Source of the DNA: Chondrocystis sp. NIES-4102
Lineage (GTDB): Bacteria > Cyanobacteriota > Cyanobacteriia > Cyanobacteriales > Xenococcaceae
Assembly: GCA_002368355.1 (NCBI GenBank)
Contig: AP018281.1
Coordinates: 3,286,001 to 3,350,000 of the forward strand
Direction of reading: 5' to 3'
Length of the DNA: 64,000 nucleotides
Part shown: piece after piece, positions 1 to 9,773 of the stretch
Layout of the letters: each line of letters opens with the position of its first letter
How positions within the stretch are numbered: position 1 is the first letter of the stretch
Notes under the pieces: generated by a model
Seen by the model: only the letters and a program-made list of their open reading frames with translations
Database searches by the model: none
Told to the model about the DNA's origin: nothing
Translations under genes and position numbers: made by a program

Positions 1-926
1 ATATAACAATTAGGGCCGATCATACTAGGGCCGATAATTTTTGCCCCATCCTCAATTTTAGTCATCCCACCAATATAAACAGGGCCAGTAATATCTACTT
101 TGTCCCAATTTACCGCGACATTCAAACCCGTGTAAATTCCTGGAAAAACCTCTGTTCCAGGAATGTTAACATTTTTTATCTCTCTAGTTAATACACCTCT
201 TACAGCGTGCCAATAGTCAGGAACTTTGCCGATATCTACCCATTCAAAGTCCATCGAGACAGCATAAAAAGGAGCTTTTTTATCTACTAACTTAGGAAAT
301 AATTCACCACCGATGTCATATTCGACATTTGGAGGAATATAATCAAATATTTCAGGCTCAAAAATATAAATTCCCGTGTTAATTTCGGTACTTAAAGCCT
401 CTTCAACCGAAGGTTTTTCTTGAAAAGATTTAATTCGCCCTTGATCATCAGTAACTACTACACCATAACTTGGAACATCCTCTTTAGGAACTTTCTTAGT
501 AATAATAGTTGCGATCGCGCCAAGAGATTTATGTTTTTTAAGTGCTGCGGTTAAGTCTAAATCAATTAGAGCATCCCCACACATAACTACGAAAGTATCA
601 TCAAAAAAAGCATTAAAATCTTGGATCTTACGTAAGCCTCCAGCCGAGCCTACTGCTTGACCTACCAACTTACCATCAACAATACTACCTTCAAAAGAAT
701 AACCAATGTCCACCCCAAAACGTTGACCATCACGGAAATAACCTTCTATTTCATGGGCTAGGTGACTTACGTTAACCATAATCTGATCAAAACCATGTTG
801 TCGTAGAAGTTCTAACAAAAACTCCATGACTGGCTTTTGCAAAATCGGAATTAATGGTTTAGGGATTGTATAAGTTATGGGACGAACACGAGTGCCTTTA
901 CCAGCAGCCAGAATCATGGCTTTCAT
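1..926 (-). CDS. Sugar-1-phosphate nucleotidyltransferase, C-terminus cut off by window edge
   Basis: The N-terminal 308 residues are visible and the 3' end runs off the left edge. The protein opens with MKAMILAAGKGTRVRP, the nucleotide-binding signature of the NTP_transferase family, followed by a PKPLIPI motif. GGELFPKL and FEWVDIGK come later. A left-handed beta-helix of hexapeptide type seems to begin at the window edge (IGGMTKIEDGAKIIGPSMIG). Such enzymes join an NTP with a sugar 1-phosphate to give an NDP-sugar for polysaccharide synthesis. GDP-mannose or dTDP/UDP-glucose synthesis are the main options, and the sequence does not settle the sugar. The ATG at 924-926 is chosen because the family motif starts there. 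Confidence 0.85.
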   Translation of the reverse strand, partial: MKAMILAAGKGTRVRPITYTIPKPLIPILQKPVMEFLLELLRQHGFDQIMVNVSHLAHEIEGYFRDGQRFGVDIGYSFEGSIVDGKLVGQAVGSAGGLRKIQDFNAFFDDTFVVMCGDALIDLDLTAALKKHKSLGAIATIITKKVPKEDVPSYGVVVTDDQGRIKSFQEKPSVEEALSTEINTGIYIFEPEIFDYIPPNVEYDIGGELFPKLVDKKAPFYAVSMDFEWVDIGKVPDYWHAVRGVLTREIKNVNIPGTEVFPGIYTGLNVAVNWDKVDITGPVYIGGMTKIEDGAKIIGPSMIGPNCY

Positions 927-1016
927 TAAAGCTTCTCCTCAACCAGACTTTCAATAACTATTCAAACTATTTTAGTTTATCAACAATGACTACCGTAGAC
1001 TTAAATTATGATTACC

Positions 1017-1808
1017 TCAATTAAGAGGACGAATCCTTAAATCTTGATAAAACTCTTGTTGAGACAATTCTACTTTCGATTGGGCAGAGAGTAATAATAA
1101 TGCCCAAAAAACTCCTGCACGGTCTAAATTGGTAGATTCTAGATGATCATAACTGTTAACTTGAGCAAATTCAGTTGTATGCCATCTTTGCAACAAATTT
1201 TCCCAATCTACATAATCTCGCTCTGAGGCTAACTGAGCCAAATTCAGAACCAGAAAGCTTTCTAACTGAGCAGCTAATTCAGTTAAATTTTCATTATGAG
1301 CTAATTGAGCGATCGCTTTGATGGCTGCACTACGAGAACTAGAAGAACGACGGGGAGAACTATCAGTACTAGCAGCTTCAATTTCGGCAGCAATATGTTC
1401 TAATTGTTCTATCAATTCTTGTAAGGTTACACGACGTTTGCCTATCGGTTGTAGGGAAGTACGCCGACGCAGGTGTTGCTCTAAATTAGCAGGTAAAGAT
1501 CCAGAAGCTGATTCTACTAATATTTCTGTCTCTAAAAATTCCTCCTCTTCTATCTGTGCTAATTCCGATTCCCATAAATCAAGACTGTCGGCTTTAAATA
1601 ATACCAACATAGATGCCCATAAAAACGCTTGACCAGAACGAGGTAGATCGGCTTCTTGTTTTGGTAAGTCTGTTTCGCCCATTAGCCCCAATTCGGCTAA
1701 AAAACGATCAATGATGTTGATTACGGGAACATCCCAAGGATCAATTTCCCCGCGTTCTGCGAGATTAATTAAATTGGCGATCGCGTTTTGAGCAGGAGTT
1801 ATATTCAT
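1017..1808 (-). CDS. scpA: Segregation and condensation protein A
   Basis: 263 residues. The N-terminus (LINLAERGEIDPWDVPV) matches the ScpA kleisin signature, in which the short motif E-I-D-P-W-D-V-P follows a helix that contacts the SMC neck. A variable acidic linker sits near residues 80-110, and the C-terminal winged-helix part is the ADRAG-VFWALLLLSAQSKVELSQ-like region near residues 225-255. ScpA bridges the SMC heads with ScpB in chromosome condensation. Neither smc nor scpB is in this window. It is transcribed in the same direction as the upstream nucleotidyltransferase but about 90 bp away, so co-transcription is possible. Confidence 0.85.
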   Translation of the reverse strand: MNITPAQNAIANLINLAERGEIDPWDVPVINIIDRFLAELGLMGETDLPKQEADLPRSGQAFLWASMLVLFKADSLDLWESELAQIEEEEFLETEILVESASGSLPANLEQHLRRRTSLQPIGKRRVTLQELIEQLEHIAAEIEAASTDSSPRRSSSSRSAAIKAIAQLAHNENLTELAAQLESFLVLNLAQLASERDYVDWENLLQRWHTTEFAQVNSYDHLESTNLDRAGVFWALLLLSAQSKVELSQQEFYQDLRIRPLN

Positions 1809-2037
1809 AATCCATCATTTATAATCCATAGTTTCTGATTTTTCCAACTAAATATTGCAGCATCTATACAATTGAGGTAAATAATTTCGCTATTTACGCC
1901 ACAACCCGATAAACTTAAACTTGTTTATCCCTTTTTATGAGTATTAGATTTTATAACCTCAAGACTAACACCATTAATTTAAATAGGTGTATTAATTGCT
2001 TAATTTACAGCTTTACTCAAACACTACAAGATAAATC

Positions 2038-3954
2038 ATGACTGCAACAACTACTCGTTTCCCCATCGATTTAGACGCTTATCAACCCTTAGCCTTAGAT
2101 CCTAAAAACCCCAAACTGACAGACGAACAAAGAGAAGCCCTTAAAGCCAATATTAAATTATGCCGTGAGGCAATTGTTTTTTTTACTGCTACAGGTGCAG
2201 CTAGAGGCGTTGGTGGTCATACTGGAGGCCCTTTTGATACTGTTCCTGAAGTGGTCATTTTAGATGCCTTCTTCCGTGGTGCGCCTGATATGTTTGTACC
2301 AATATTCTTTGATGAAGCAGGACATAGGGTTGCAACCCAATATTTAATGGCGGTGCTACATGGAGAATTACCAAAAGAAGATTTATTAAATTACCGTGGT
2401 GCAAACTCCAGATTACCAGGACACCCCGAATTAGGTTTAACTCCAGGAGTAAAATTTAGTTCTGGGCGTTTAGGACACATTTGGCCCTATATTAACGGTA
2501 TTGCGATCGCCAATCCTGATAAAGTAGTAGTTTGTTTGGGTTCTGATGGTTCACAACAGGAAGGGAATGACGCAGAAGCAGCACGCCTAGCAGTTGCCCA
2601 AAACCTCAATGTTAAGTTGTTTATCGATGATAACGATGTAACCATAGCAGGACATCCTTCGGAATATTTACCAGGTTACAGTGTAGAAAAAACCCTTACA
2701 GGTCATGGTTTGAGTGTGAATGAGGGAGACGGCGAAGATCTAGATGATCTTTATAGTCGTATGTGTGCTGCGGTAACTAGTGATGGGCCAGTTGCTTTAA
2801 TCAATAAACGTCCCATGTGTCCTGGAATTGAAGGAGTCGAAGGTTCTACCCACGGACATGATGTAATTGCAGTAGATAAAGCGATCGCATATTTAGAAAA
2901 ACAAGGACAAGGTGCAGCAGTAGATTTTCTCAAAAATATCAAAAAGCCCAGCAATGATTATCAATTTTTAGGTGTAAGCGAAAAACTTGGTTCTAACCGC
3001 AATGTCTTTGGGGATGCTGTTGTCTCCGTACTAAGTAAAATGAGCGATGCCGAAAGAAAAGCTAGCGTCGTCTTTATTGACAGTGATTTAGAAGGATCTT
3101 GTGGTTTCAAACAAATCCACGATGCTTATCCTGATGTCTTTATCCCCTCTGGAATTATGGAACGGGGTAATCTTTCTGCTGCTGCTGGTTTTGGGATGGC
3201 AGAAGGCAAACAAGGTGTCTTTGCTACATTTAGTGCATTTTTAGAGATGTGTATTTCAGAAATCACTATGGCACGCCTCAACAAATCCAATCTTTTGTGC
3301 CACTTCTCCCACGCTGGTATTGATGACATGGCTGATAATACCTGTCACTTTGGGATTAACAATATGTTTGCCGACAACGGCTTAGATGACGGTTATGAAA
3401 CTCGTCTTTATTTCCCCGCCGATGCTAATCAAATGCGTGCTTGTGTAGAAAAAGTATTTCACCAGCCAGGAATGCGCTTTATCTTCTCCACTCGTTCTAA
3501 AGTACCAATGGTTCTAGATGAATCAGGTAATGAAATTTTTGGTGGTGACTACACTTTCACTCCTGATAAAGATGAAGTAATTCGCGAAGGCGATGCAGGT
3601 TATATCGTCAGCTTTGGAGATGCCCTTTATCGTGCTTTAGATGCCGTGGAACGTCTTAAACAGGAAGGTATTAACGTCGGTTTAATTAATAAATCTACTC
3701 TTAATGTAATCGATGAAGAAATGCTTGCCAAAATAGGTAAAGCACCATTTGTTCTAGTAGTTGAATCTTTTAACCGTCGTACTGGCTTAGGTATTCGTTT
3801 TGGTTCTTGGTTACTAGAAAGAGGCTTAACCCCTAAATATGGGTACTTAGGAGTTCATGAAGAAGGCTGTGGTGGACTTTGGGAACAGTTCCCTTATCAA
3901 GGTATAGACCCTGAAGGAATTATGAGCCATGTTAAAGGGTTTCTTGACCAATAA
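2038..3954 (+). CDS. Transketolase-family protein (single chain, 638 aa)
   Basis: A full-length thiamine-diphosphate enzyme. The N-terminal half carries the TPP motif (GSDGSQQEGND, then FIDDND about 25 residues later). The pyrimidine-binding domain begins near residue 330 with VVFIDSDLEGSCGF and carries the catalytic Glu in IMERGNLSAAAG. The C-terminal transketolase domain begins near residue 515. It probably moves two-carbon ketol units in the Calvin cycle or pentose-phosphate pathway. The sequence differs from the roughly 670-residue classical TktA (no GxREHAM motif), so it may be the second cyanobacterial transketolase-like paralogue. The ATG at 2038 is the first in frame, and a strong terminator follows, so it appears to be monocistronic. 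Confidence 0.85.
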   Translation: MTATTTRFPIDLDAYQPLALDPKNPKLTDEQREALKANIKLCREAIVFFTATGAARGVGGHTGGPFDTVPEVVILDAFFRGAPDMFVPIFFDEAGHRVATQYLMAVLHGELPKEDLLNYRGANSRLPGHPELGLTPGVKFSSGRLGHIWPYINGIAIANPDKVVVCLGSDGSQQEGNDAEAARLAVAQNLNVKLFIDDNDVTIAGHPSEYLPGYSVEKTLTGHGLSVNEGDGEDLDDLYSRMCAAVTSDGPVALINKRPMCPGIEGVEGSTHGHDVIAVDKAIAYLEKQGQGAAVDFLKNIKKPSNDYQFLGVSEKLGSNRNVFGDAVVSVLSKMSDAERKASVVFIDSDLEGSCGFKQIHDAYPDVFIPSGIMERGNLSAAAGFGMAEGKQGVFATFSAFLEMCISEITMARLNKSNLLCHFSHAGIDDMADNTCHFGINNMFADNGLDDGYETRLYFPADANQMRACVEKVFHQPGMRFIFSTRSKVPMVLDESGNEIFGGDYTFTPDKDEVIREGDAGYIVSFGDALYRALDAVERLKQEGINVGLINKSTLNVIDEEMLAKIGKAPFVLVVESFNRRTGLGIRFGSWLLERGLTPKYGYLGVHEEGCGGLWEQFPYQGIDPEGIMSHVKGFLDQ

Positions 3955-3988
3955 TTGATTAATCTTTAAAACTTTTTAATATTTATTA

Positions 3989-4013
3989 GGTGGGTGTCTA
4001 ACCCACTTTTTTT
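3989..4013 (+). terminator. Rho-independent terminator of the transketolase gene
   Basis: A perfect 6-bp stem, GTGGGT (3990-3995) and ACCCAC (4001-4006), closes a 5-nt loop and is followed at once by seven T residues. It lies 35 bp after the transketolase stop codon. Confidence 0.85.
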
Positions 4014-4113
4014 GTTGCTAAAGTTCAATGAAAGTATAAGGTTTTTGATTGAAAGAGGCAGCTACAGGAACAATAGACAGTATTTTTAAACTTTTAGCTG
4101 TGAGCTTCTTAAG

Positions 4114-4186
4114 TACTACCTACTACCCATTTGTTTTATCTTATCCTTTAGGGCTACCTCCTATCTACTACCTACTACCTACTACC
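4114..4186. repeat. Heptanucleotide tandem repeats TACTACC
   Basis: TACTACC occurs twice in tandem at 4114-4127 and three times at 4166-4186, in the gap between the transketolase and glycosyltransferase genes. Another run of three lies at 56973-56993. Short tandemly repeated heptamers of this kind are known from cyanobacterial intergenic DNA. The reading frame that crosses them (4049-4306) has a repeat-derived composition and does not look like a gene. Confidence 0.75.
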
Positions 4187-4284
4187 ATAATATGCCGTTA
4201 CATTGGTCAATTAAGAAATGATCGCTTATCATCGTTTAAGCAAATGAGCAGCAGCTTAGAGGTTATAGCTAAAAGCTTAAATAT

Positions 4285-5436
4285 ATGCCTTACAAACTAT
4301 TGGTAGTTACTACAGTCCCTATTACTATTCGCAGTTTCCTATTACCATTTGTCCAACATTTCAAAAGCTTAGACTGGCAGGTAGATGGGATGGCACAAGG
4401 ACTAAGCAAAGATTTAGAATGCGTTCAAGCACTCGATCGCGTCTGGGATATTCAATGGTCAAGAAATGTTTTAGATCCTAGAAATCTTTTAGCAGGGGTG
4501 TCACGAGTTAAAGAAATAGTAGCCCAAGGAAATTATGATCTAGTTCATGTTCATACTCCCATTGCTGCTTTTGTTACTCGCTATGCTCTTAAAGATGTTC
4601 CTAATACTAAAGTAATATATACTGCTCATGGTTTTCACTTTTATCAGGGAGGCAGTGCCTTAAAAAATGCTATTTTTCTTAATTTAGAGAAGTTGGCTGG
4701 TGCTTGGACAGATTATTTAATTATCATTAATCAAGAGGATGAAATCGCTGCAAAAAAACATAGTTTCTTACCCTCAGAACGAATTTACTATACTCGTGGA
4801 ATAGGAGTTGATACCAATTTTTATGCTTCTCGTCAGGCAACTCCAGCAGAAATACAACAAATACGCCAAGAGTTAAATTTAGCCGATCAAGATTATCTTT
4901 TACTTTCCATTGCTGAATTTACTCCCCGTAAACGACATCGAGATTTGCTTAATGCTCTTGCTAAATTATCTAACCCTCATATTCATTTAGCTTTAGCAGG
5001 AGAAGGGCCCTTAAGAACAGATATAGAACAATTAGCTATCCAATTAGATATCGCTTCACAAGTCCATTTTTTAGGATTTCGTACCGATATACCCGTTTTA
5101 ATTCAGGCTGCAAAAGCAGTTTTGTTAGTATCTCAGCAGGAAGGCTTACCCCGTAGCATCATGGAAGCAATGTGTTTAGCTACCCCAGTAATAGGATCAG
5201 ATATACGTGGTACTAGGGATTTACTTACAGATGGTTGCGGTATTTTAGTAAAATTGGGAGATACCAACGCGATCGCGTCTGCAATGGCACAAGTTGTTAA
5301 CGATCCTCAAAGTTCGGCAGCAATGGCACAAAAAGCCCAGGCTAAAATGGTTTCTTATGATATTAAGGAGATTATTAAGCAATATACAGATATTTATCAT
5401 CTCGCCCTAGCTGAACTTTACCCAACGCCAAATTAA
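4285..5436 (+). CDS. Glycosyltransferase family 4
   Basis: 383 residues with a GT-B fold. The N-terminal acceptor domain (about 1-190) includes YDLVHVHTPIAAF and YTAHGFHF, typical of family 4 enzymes acting on lipid-linked or polysaccharide acceptors. The C-terminal donor domain carries the EX7E element (QQEGLPRSIMEAM) and TPVIGSDIRGTRDLL. It is probably an exopolysaccharide or O-antigen type transferase acting at the inner face of the membrane. The acceptor cannot be told from sequence. The gene stands alone, and its nearest glycan-related neighbours are the nucleotidyltransferase at the left edge and the sugar transferase at 11.3-12.0 kb. Confidence 0.85.
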   Translation: MPYKLLVVTTVPITIRSFLLPFVQHFKSLDWQVDGMAQGLSKDLECVQALDRVWDIQWSRNVLDPRNLLAGVSRVKEIVAQGNYDLVHVHTPIAAFVTRYALKDVPNTKVIYTAHGFHFYQGGSALKNAIFLNLEKLAGAWTDYLIIINQEDEIAAKKHSFLPSERIYYTRGIGVDTNFYASRQATPAEIQQIRQELNLADQDYLLLSIAEFTPRKRHRDLLNALAKLSNPHIHLALAGEGPLRTDIEQLAIQLDIASQVHFLGFRTDIPVLIQAAKAVLLVSQQEGLPRSIMEAMCLATPVIGSDIRGTRDLLTDGCGILVKLGDTNAIASAMAQVVNDPQSSAAMAQKAQAKMVSYDIKEIIKQYTDIYHLALAELYPTPN

Positions 5437-6267
5437 TAGGTATTGAAAAGTTTTATTATTTGTTTTGTAGTTAAGTAAGTATTTAAGGAAGATCTTTTTT
5501 ATGGCTTCCTAAATAATACTAATTATCGAAAATTACGATAACCTTAAAACGGATTAAGCCTTTAGCTTTTATTTGTTCAGCTATTGCTTGCTAATTGTTA
5601 TAACTTTTAAATCTACTTCTTTGTATTCCTCAGCTACATCGAATAGTAATTTGTATATTCTTAGTAACAAAATATAAATATACCCTCTTAACTACCTCAT
5701 CAGTAATTACAATTTCCTAAACTACTGAATATTGAATTGTAAGATATTGTGAAAAATATTAATAGTATACATCGCCTACTTTCACGCTTAATCTACAAAT
5801 TATAATTATGTCTTAAATTAGTTTGGCATCTTTATTAATATGTAAATTTATAATTGCTGCTCATTTTGACTATGTTGCTTATTCAATAATATATACAGAT
5901 AAAATAAGAAATTACTTTGATATTATTTAAATATAAAAAAGTAATCTTGGCTTGTTAATCAAAACCAAATAAAATATCAGCATCGCTTTTAAAATTAAAG
6001 TCACCTTTTAAACTAAAGCTATTTATCATAAATTCAGATTATTTAAATAGGTTTAATATTGAGGATTTAACTAAGAAATATCATTGTACATTAAGTAGGT
6101 TTTTAGTTATTTATGACAAAATATATCTCATCATTTGTTAGTTAAACTGAAATACTTAGAAGGTAGCATATACTCAATCATAAAAGAATTATAAATATAA
6201 CTAAGAAGAATCGACCAAAAGGATAATATTTTAAAAGATTTTACTTGCGCTTAATAAGAAATTTACT
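5437..6267. other. AT-rich gap of about 830 bp without a recognisable gene
   Basis: I see no frame with protein-like content, no tRNA and no clear terminator. The sequence is very AT-rich. An imperfect inverted repeat (AGGAAG near 5487 and CTTCCT near 5505) follows the glycosyltransferase, without a T-run after it. The right end must hold the promoter of the large haemagglutinin-type gene. AT-rich leaders of this length are common before large surface-protein genes. Confidence 0.5.
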
Positions 6268-9210
6268 GTGGTCAAAACTAACCCTCTATCTCCTATATTT
6301 CAAATTGCTCTGTCTACTTTAGGCTCTATTCACCTTTTGAGCGATGGCTGTATTGCCCAAGTAACTGGTGATGGCACAGTAAACACTCAAGTCAATCAAA
6401 ATGCTAGTGTGGCTGAAATTACGGGCGGAGAAACACGAGGAGATAATTTATTCCATAGTTTTCAAGATTTTTCCCTGACTACGGGTAACGAGGCTACTTT
6501 TAACAATGCTGATAATATTGCTAACATTTTTTCTCGCGTCACAGGGGGTAATATCTCAAATATTGATGGTTTAATTAGTGCTAACGGTAGTGCCAATTTA
6601 TTTTTAATTAATCCTGCGGGTATTATATTTGGGGAAAATGCCAGCCTTGATGTAGGTGGTTCTTTTTACGCTAGTAGTGCTAGTAGTATTTTATTTGAGG
6701 ATGGGGAATTCAGCGCAACGGATATAAATACTCCCCCGACTCTAACAGTTAATGCACCAATTGGTTTAGGTTTTCGGGATCAGCCTGGGGATATTACTAA
6801 CAATTCTGTAATTAATAATGGTAGAGGTTTAGAAGTAAACCCAGGTGAAAACATTACTTTATTAGGTGGTGATGTTAATTTCAACGGTGGAAATATAACT
6901 GCACCTGGTGGGATAGTAAATATAGGTGGTGTAACAAGTGTTGGAGCAGTAAATTTTACTCAAACTGGTAACTTAAATTTTACTGATAACATTCCCAAAG
7001 CAGACGTATCCTTAGATAATAATGCGGTGGTTAATATTACTGCTGCTGGCGGTGGTTTAATTGAGATTAACGCCAATAATTTAGAATTAACTAATAATAG
7101 TTTATTTTTAGCTGATATTGGGGCAGGTAATGGTTCAGAAAATGCTGTAGCAGGTCAAATTAATATTAACGCTACTAGAGTTTTTGCCGATAACGCCTCA
7201 ATTATACAATCTCAGAATTTAGGAATAGGTAAAGCAGGCACAATTAATATCAATACAGATATATTAGACTTTCGAGAAGGTTCTGCGATCGCTGTTAGTA
7301 ATTTCGGTCAGGGTGAGGCGGGAGTTGTTAATATTAATGCCAACAATATATCTTTTGATCAAGAATGGGGGGGAATCTTTGCCACGACAGGCTTACAACG
7401 CATCCAAACTCTACCGCTAATCACTCAAGCTTTTGGTAATGCAGGATCAATTAATATTAATACCGACACTTTAGATTTAACCAATGGCGCACAGATCCAA
7501 GTTAATAGTGTTGCACAGGGAAATGCAGGTAACATTAATATTCAAGCAGCAGAAACAGTAAACTTTATTGGCAAAGGTAAAACTGCAATTGCCGATTTTG
7601 GCGGTGGTACAGTCATTAGTGGTGCATTGAGTCAAGTTAGAGGTAATAGTTCTGGTGATGGTGGTCAAGTTACAATTAATGCTGGATCTTTAAATTTGAT
7701 TGATAAGGGATCAATCATTGTAAATGGTAGCAGTAGTGAAAGTAATGCTGGCAATATTGAGTTAAATGTTCGGGATTTAATTTTTTTGAAAGATGAAGGT
7801 TTAATTTTATCCCAAAGTGGCGAAGGAGGAATTGGTGAAGCAGGAAACATTGAAATTAAAACTGGTTCTCTACAAATTACTGATTCATCGTTTATTTTGG
7901 CAGATTCCTACGGTTAAGGAAATAGTGGAAATATAACTATAAATGCTACTGATGCAGTTGTACTTAAAGGTTTTAAACCTGGAATTCCTTTTCCTTCTCA
8001 AATTGTTAATCAATTAAGTGGTAAAGCAGATGGCAAAGCAGGAGATATTACAATTAATGCTCGTGAACTAATCATGCAAGATGTCAGTTTTATATCGAGC
8101 AGTAATGGCATCGAAACTATGGGGTCAGCAGGTAATATCAATATTAATGTCCAAAGCCTAGAGATTAGCGAAAATGCTTTTATTAATGCCTTTACTAATA
8201 ATAATTTCAACGCTGGTGTAATTACTATCAATGCTCAAACTTTAGACCTATTCAGTGGCGGAAAAATAATTGCTGCAACTGATGGCGGAGGTAACGCGGG
8301 TAATATCGCAATTAATATGAGTGGCGAGCTTAAAATTGACAGTAGTACAAAATATAGTGATCAAACCGTAGATTTTGCTGGTATTTCACCACTACTAAAT
8401 GATTTACAACAATCTCCTAGTGGCATATATGCTGATGCAACAGCCAAGGCGAGGGGTAGTGGAGGAAATATTTTAATTAATAGTGACTCTATATTTCTCA
8501 ATAACGATGCAATTATTTCTGCTTCTACGAGTTTTGGTGAAGGTGGCAATATTATTCTCAAACTGAATAATGATCTTACTCTAGACAATAATAGTACTAT
8601 CTCTGCTAGAGCTTTTAATCAAGCTAGTGGTGGTAATGTGAATATTGATAGTAGATTTATTATTGCTTTTTTAAACGGTAATAACGATATCATTGCTAGT
8701 GCAGCAGAGGGAGCAGGAGGATACATTAACATTAATGCTGAATCTCTCTTTGGTATTGAGAAACGACAATTAAATCCTCTAACTAATGATATCAACGCTA
8801 GTTCTAATGTTATTGGGTTAGACGGCACTGTAACTATTAATACTCCTGATCTCTATCCTCTTCAGCGTGTTATAGAATTAACCAATAATATAATTGAACC
8901 AGGACAAACTACCGAGCAAGCCTGTCAAGCTAATAGGGAAGCAGCAGCGAAAAATGAGTTAACTATTAAAGGTAAAGGTGGTGTTCCAACTGCTCCAGCT
9001 CAGCCATTAATTTCTCAACATACCCATATTAATGGTGAAATAGATGTTGCATCCGCTACTATCGAACCTATAAAAACGAGTGTAGGCAAAATTCAATTAG
9101 CCAGAGGAATGACAGTTAAAGAAAATGGTCAAGTTATTTTAACTGCGTATCCGACTAATAATGCAGGAGAACGAATTCCACAAGTAAAAATTAATTGCGG
9201 TCAGATATAA
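6268..9210 (+). pseudogene. Large haemagglutinin-type secreted protein, interrupted by one in-frame TAA
   Basis: The frame is open from GTG 6268 to 9210 (981 codons) except for TAA at 7915-7917. The N-terminus has a signal-peptide-like stretch ending near the Ala-Gln of GCIAQ. A haemagglutination-activity (TPS) domain follows (NLFHSFQDFSL, NIFSRVTGG, ANLFLINPAGIIFG). After that come many beta-helix repeats rich in GNINI/GNAGSININ. The C-terminal part (8074-9210 if read from its first ATG) carries the Cys-containing EQACQANREAAAK tail found in cyanobacterial filamentous-haemagglutinin-like proteins. The context SYG-stop-GNSGN suggests that a Gln CAA became TAA. No TpsB-type transporter gene is in the window. 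The N-terminal 549 residues could still be made. A sequencing error cannot be excluded. Confidence 0.8.
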
Positions 9211-9487
9211 GTAAAGCTATTAAATGGATATGAAGTAGGAGATAGTAGCGCATCTATTTAGATTTTGAGTAAACATATTAGGTTGCTTCATAACCAACGG
9301 CATCTAATTTAATCTAAATCAAAGATAAAACTTAAATTATATTTAATCAACCCAATATCCTACTTTCATAAATAACATTATCCAGATGCTCTGATTATCT
9401 CGGCATTTAATAATCATATTCTGCACAAGCTGATATATACCCAGTCATAGAGAAATTATATAAATATTCTAGATATAGCTGACGTGC

Positions 9488-9678
9488 TTAAGCTACAGAT
9501 GTCGCTGCATCAATTTCAGATATAAATTCACTATTTACATTTTGTGCCTTACATAAAATACCTGTAGGATCAAGGTTATTTGTCAAACTACAATAGTTAG
9601 CTTGTGCAGATTTAGAAGAAAATACAGTAGTAGCAGCACTAATAATCACTGAAAAAGCTAGGAGTTTAATTTTTACAT
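9488..9678 (-). pseudogene. Remnant of a small secreted peptide gene with a frameshift after the start codon
   Basis: On the minus strand the frame ending at TAA 9488-9490 encodes KIKLLAFSVIISAATTVF followed by SSKSAQA, a clear signal-peptide shape with an Ala-x-Ala cleavage site, then about 35 residues with two cysteines (NYCSLTNN, GILCKAQN). No start codon fits this frame. An ATG at 9676-9678 would fit if the single T at 9675 were absent, since it now reads ATG TAA. I therefore read it as a gene broken by a one-base insertion. A weak GTG start within the signal peptide is the alternative. The remaining gap between 9211 and 9773 shows nothing else. Confidence 0.45.
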
Positions 9679-9773
9679 CAGTCTAATTAATTGAATCTTG
9701 TATTTTTTTCAGTACTATTACTTAGTTATGCTGCTGTAACTCAACTTAAATTAATTAATTAAGAGGTATATAA

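Noticed and set aside
4049-4306. 85-codon open frame between transketolase and the glycosyltransferase gene
   Set aside because: It runs across the TACTACC repeats, gives a repetitive Tyr/Leu/Pro-rich product and overlaps the glycosyltransferase start. Most likely not translated.
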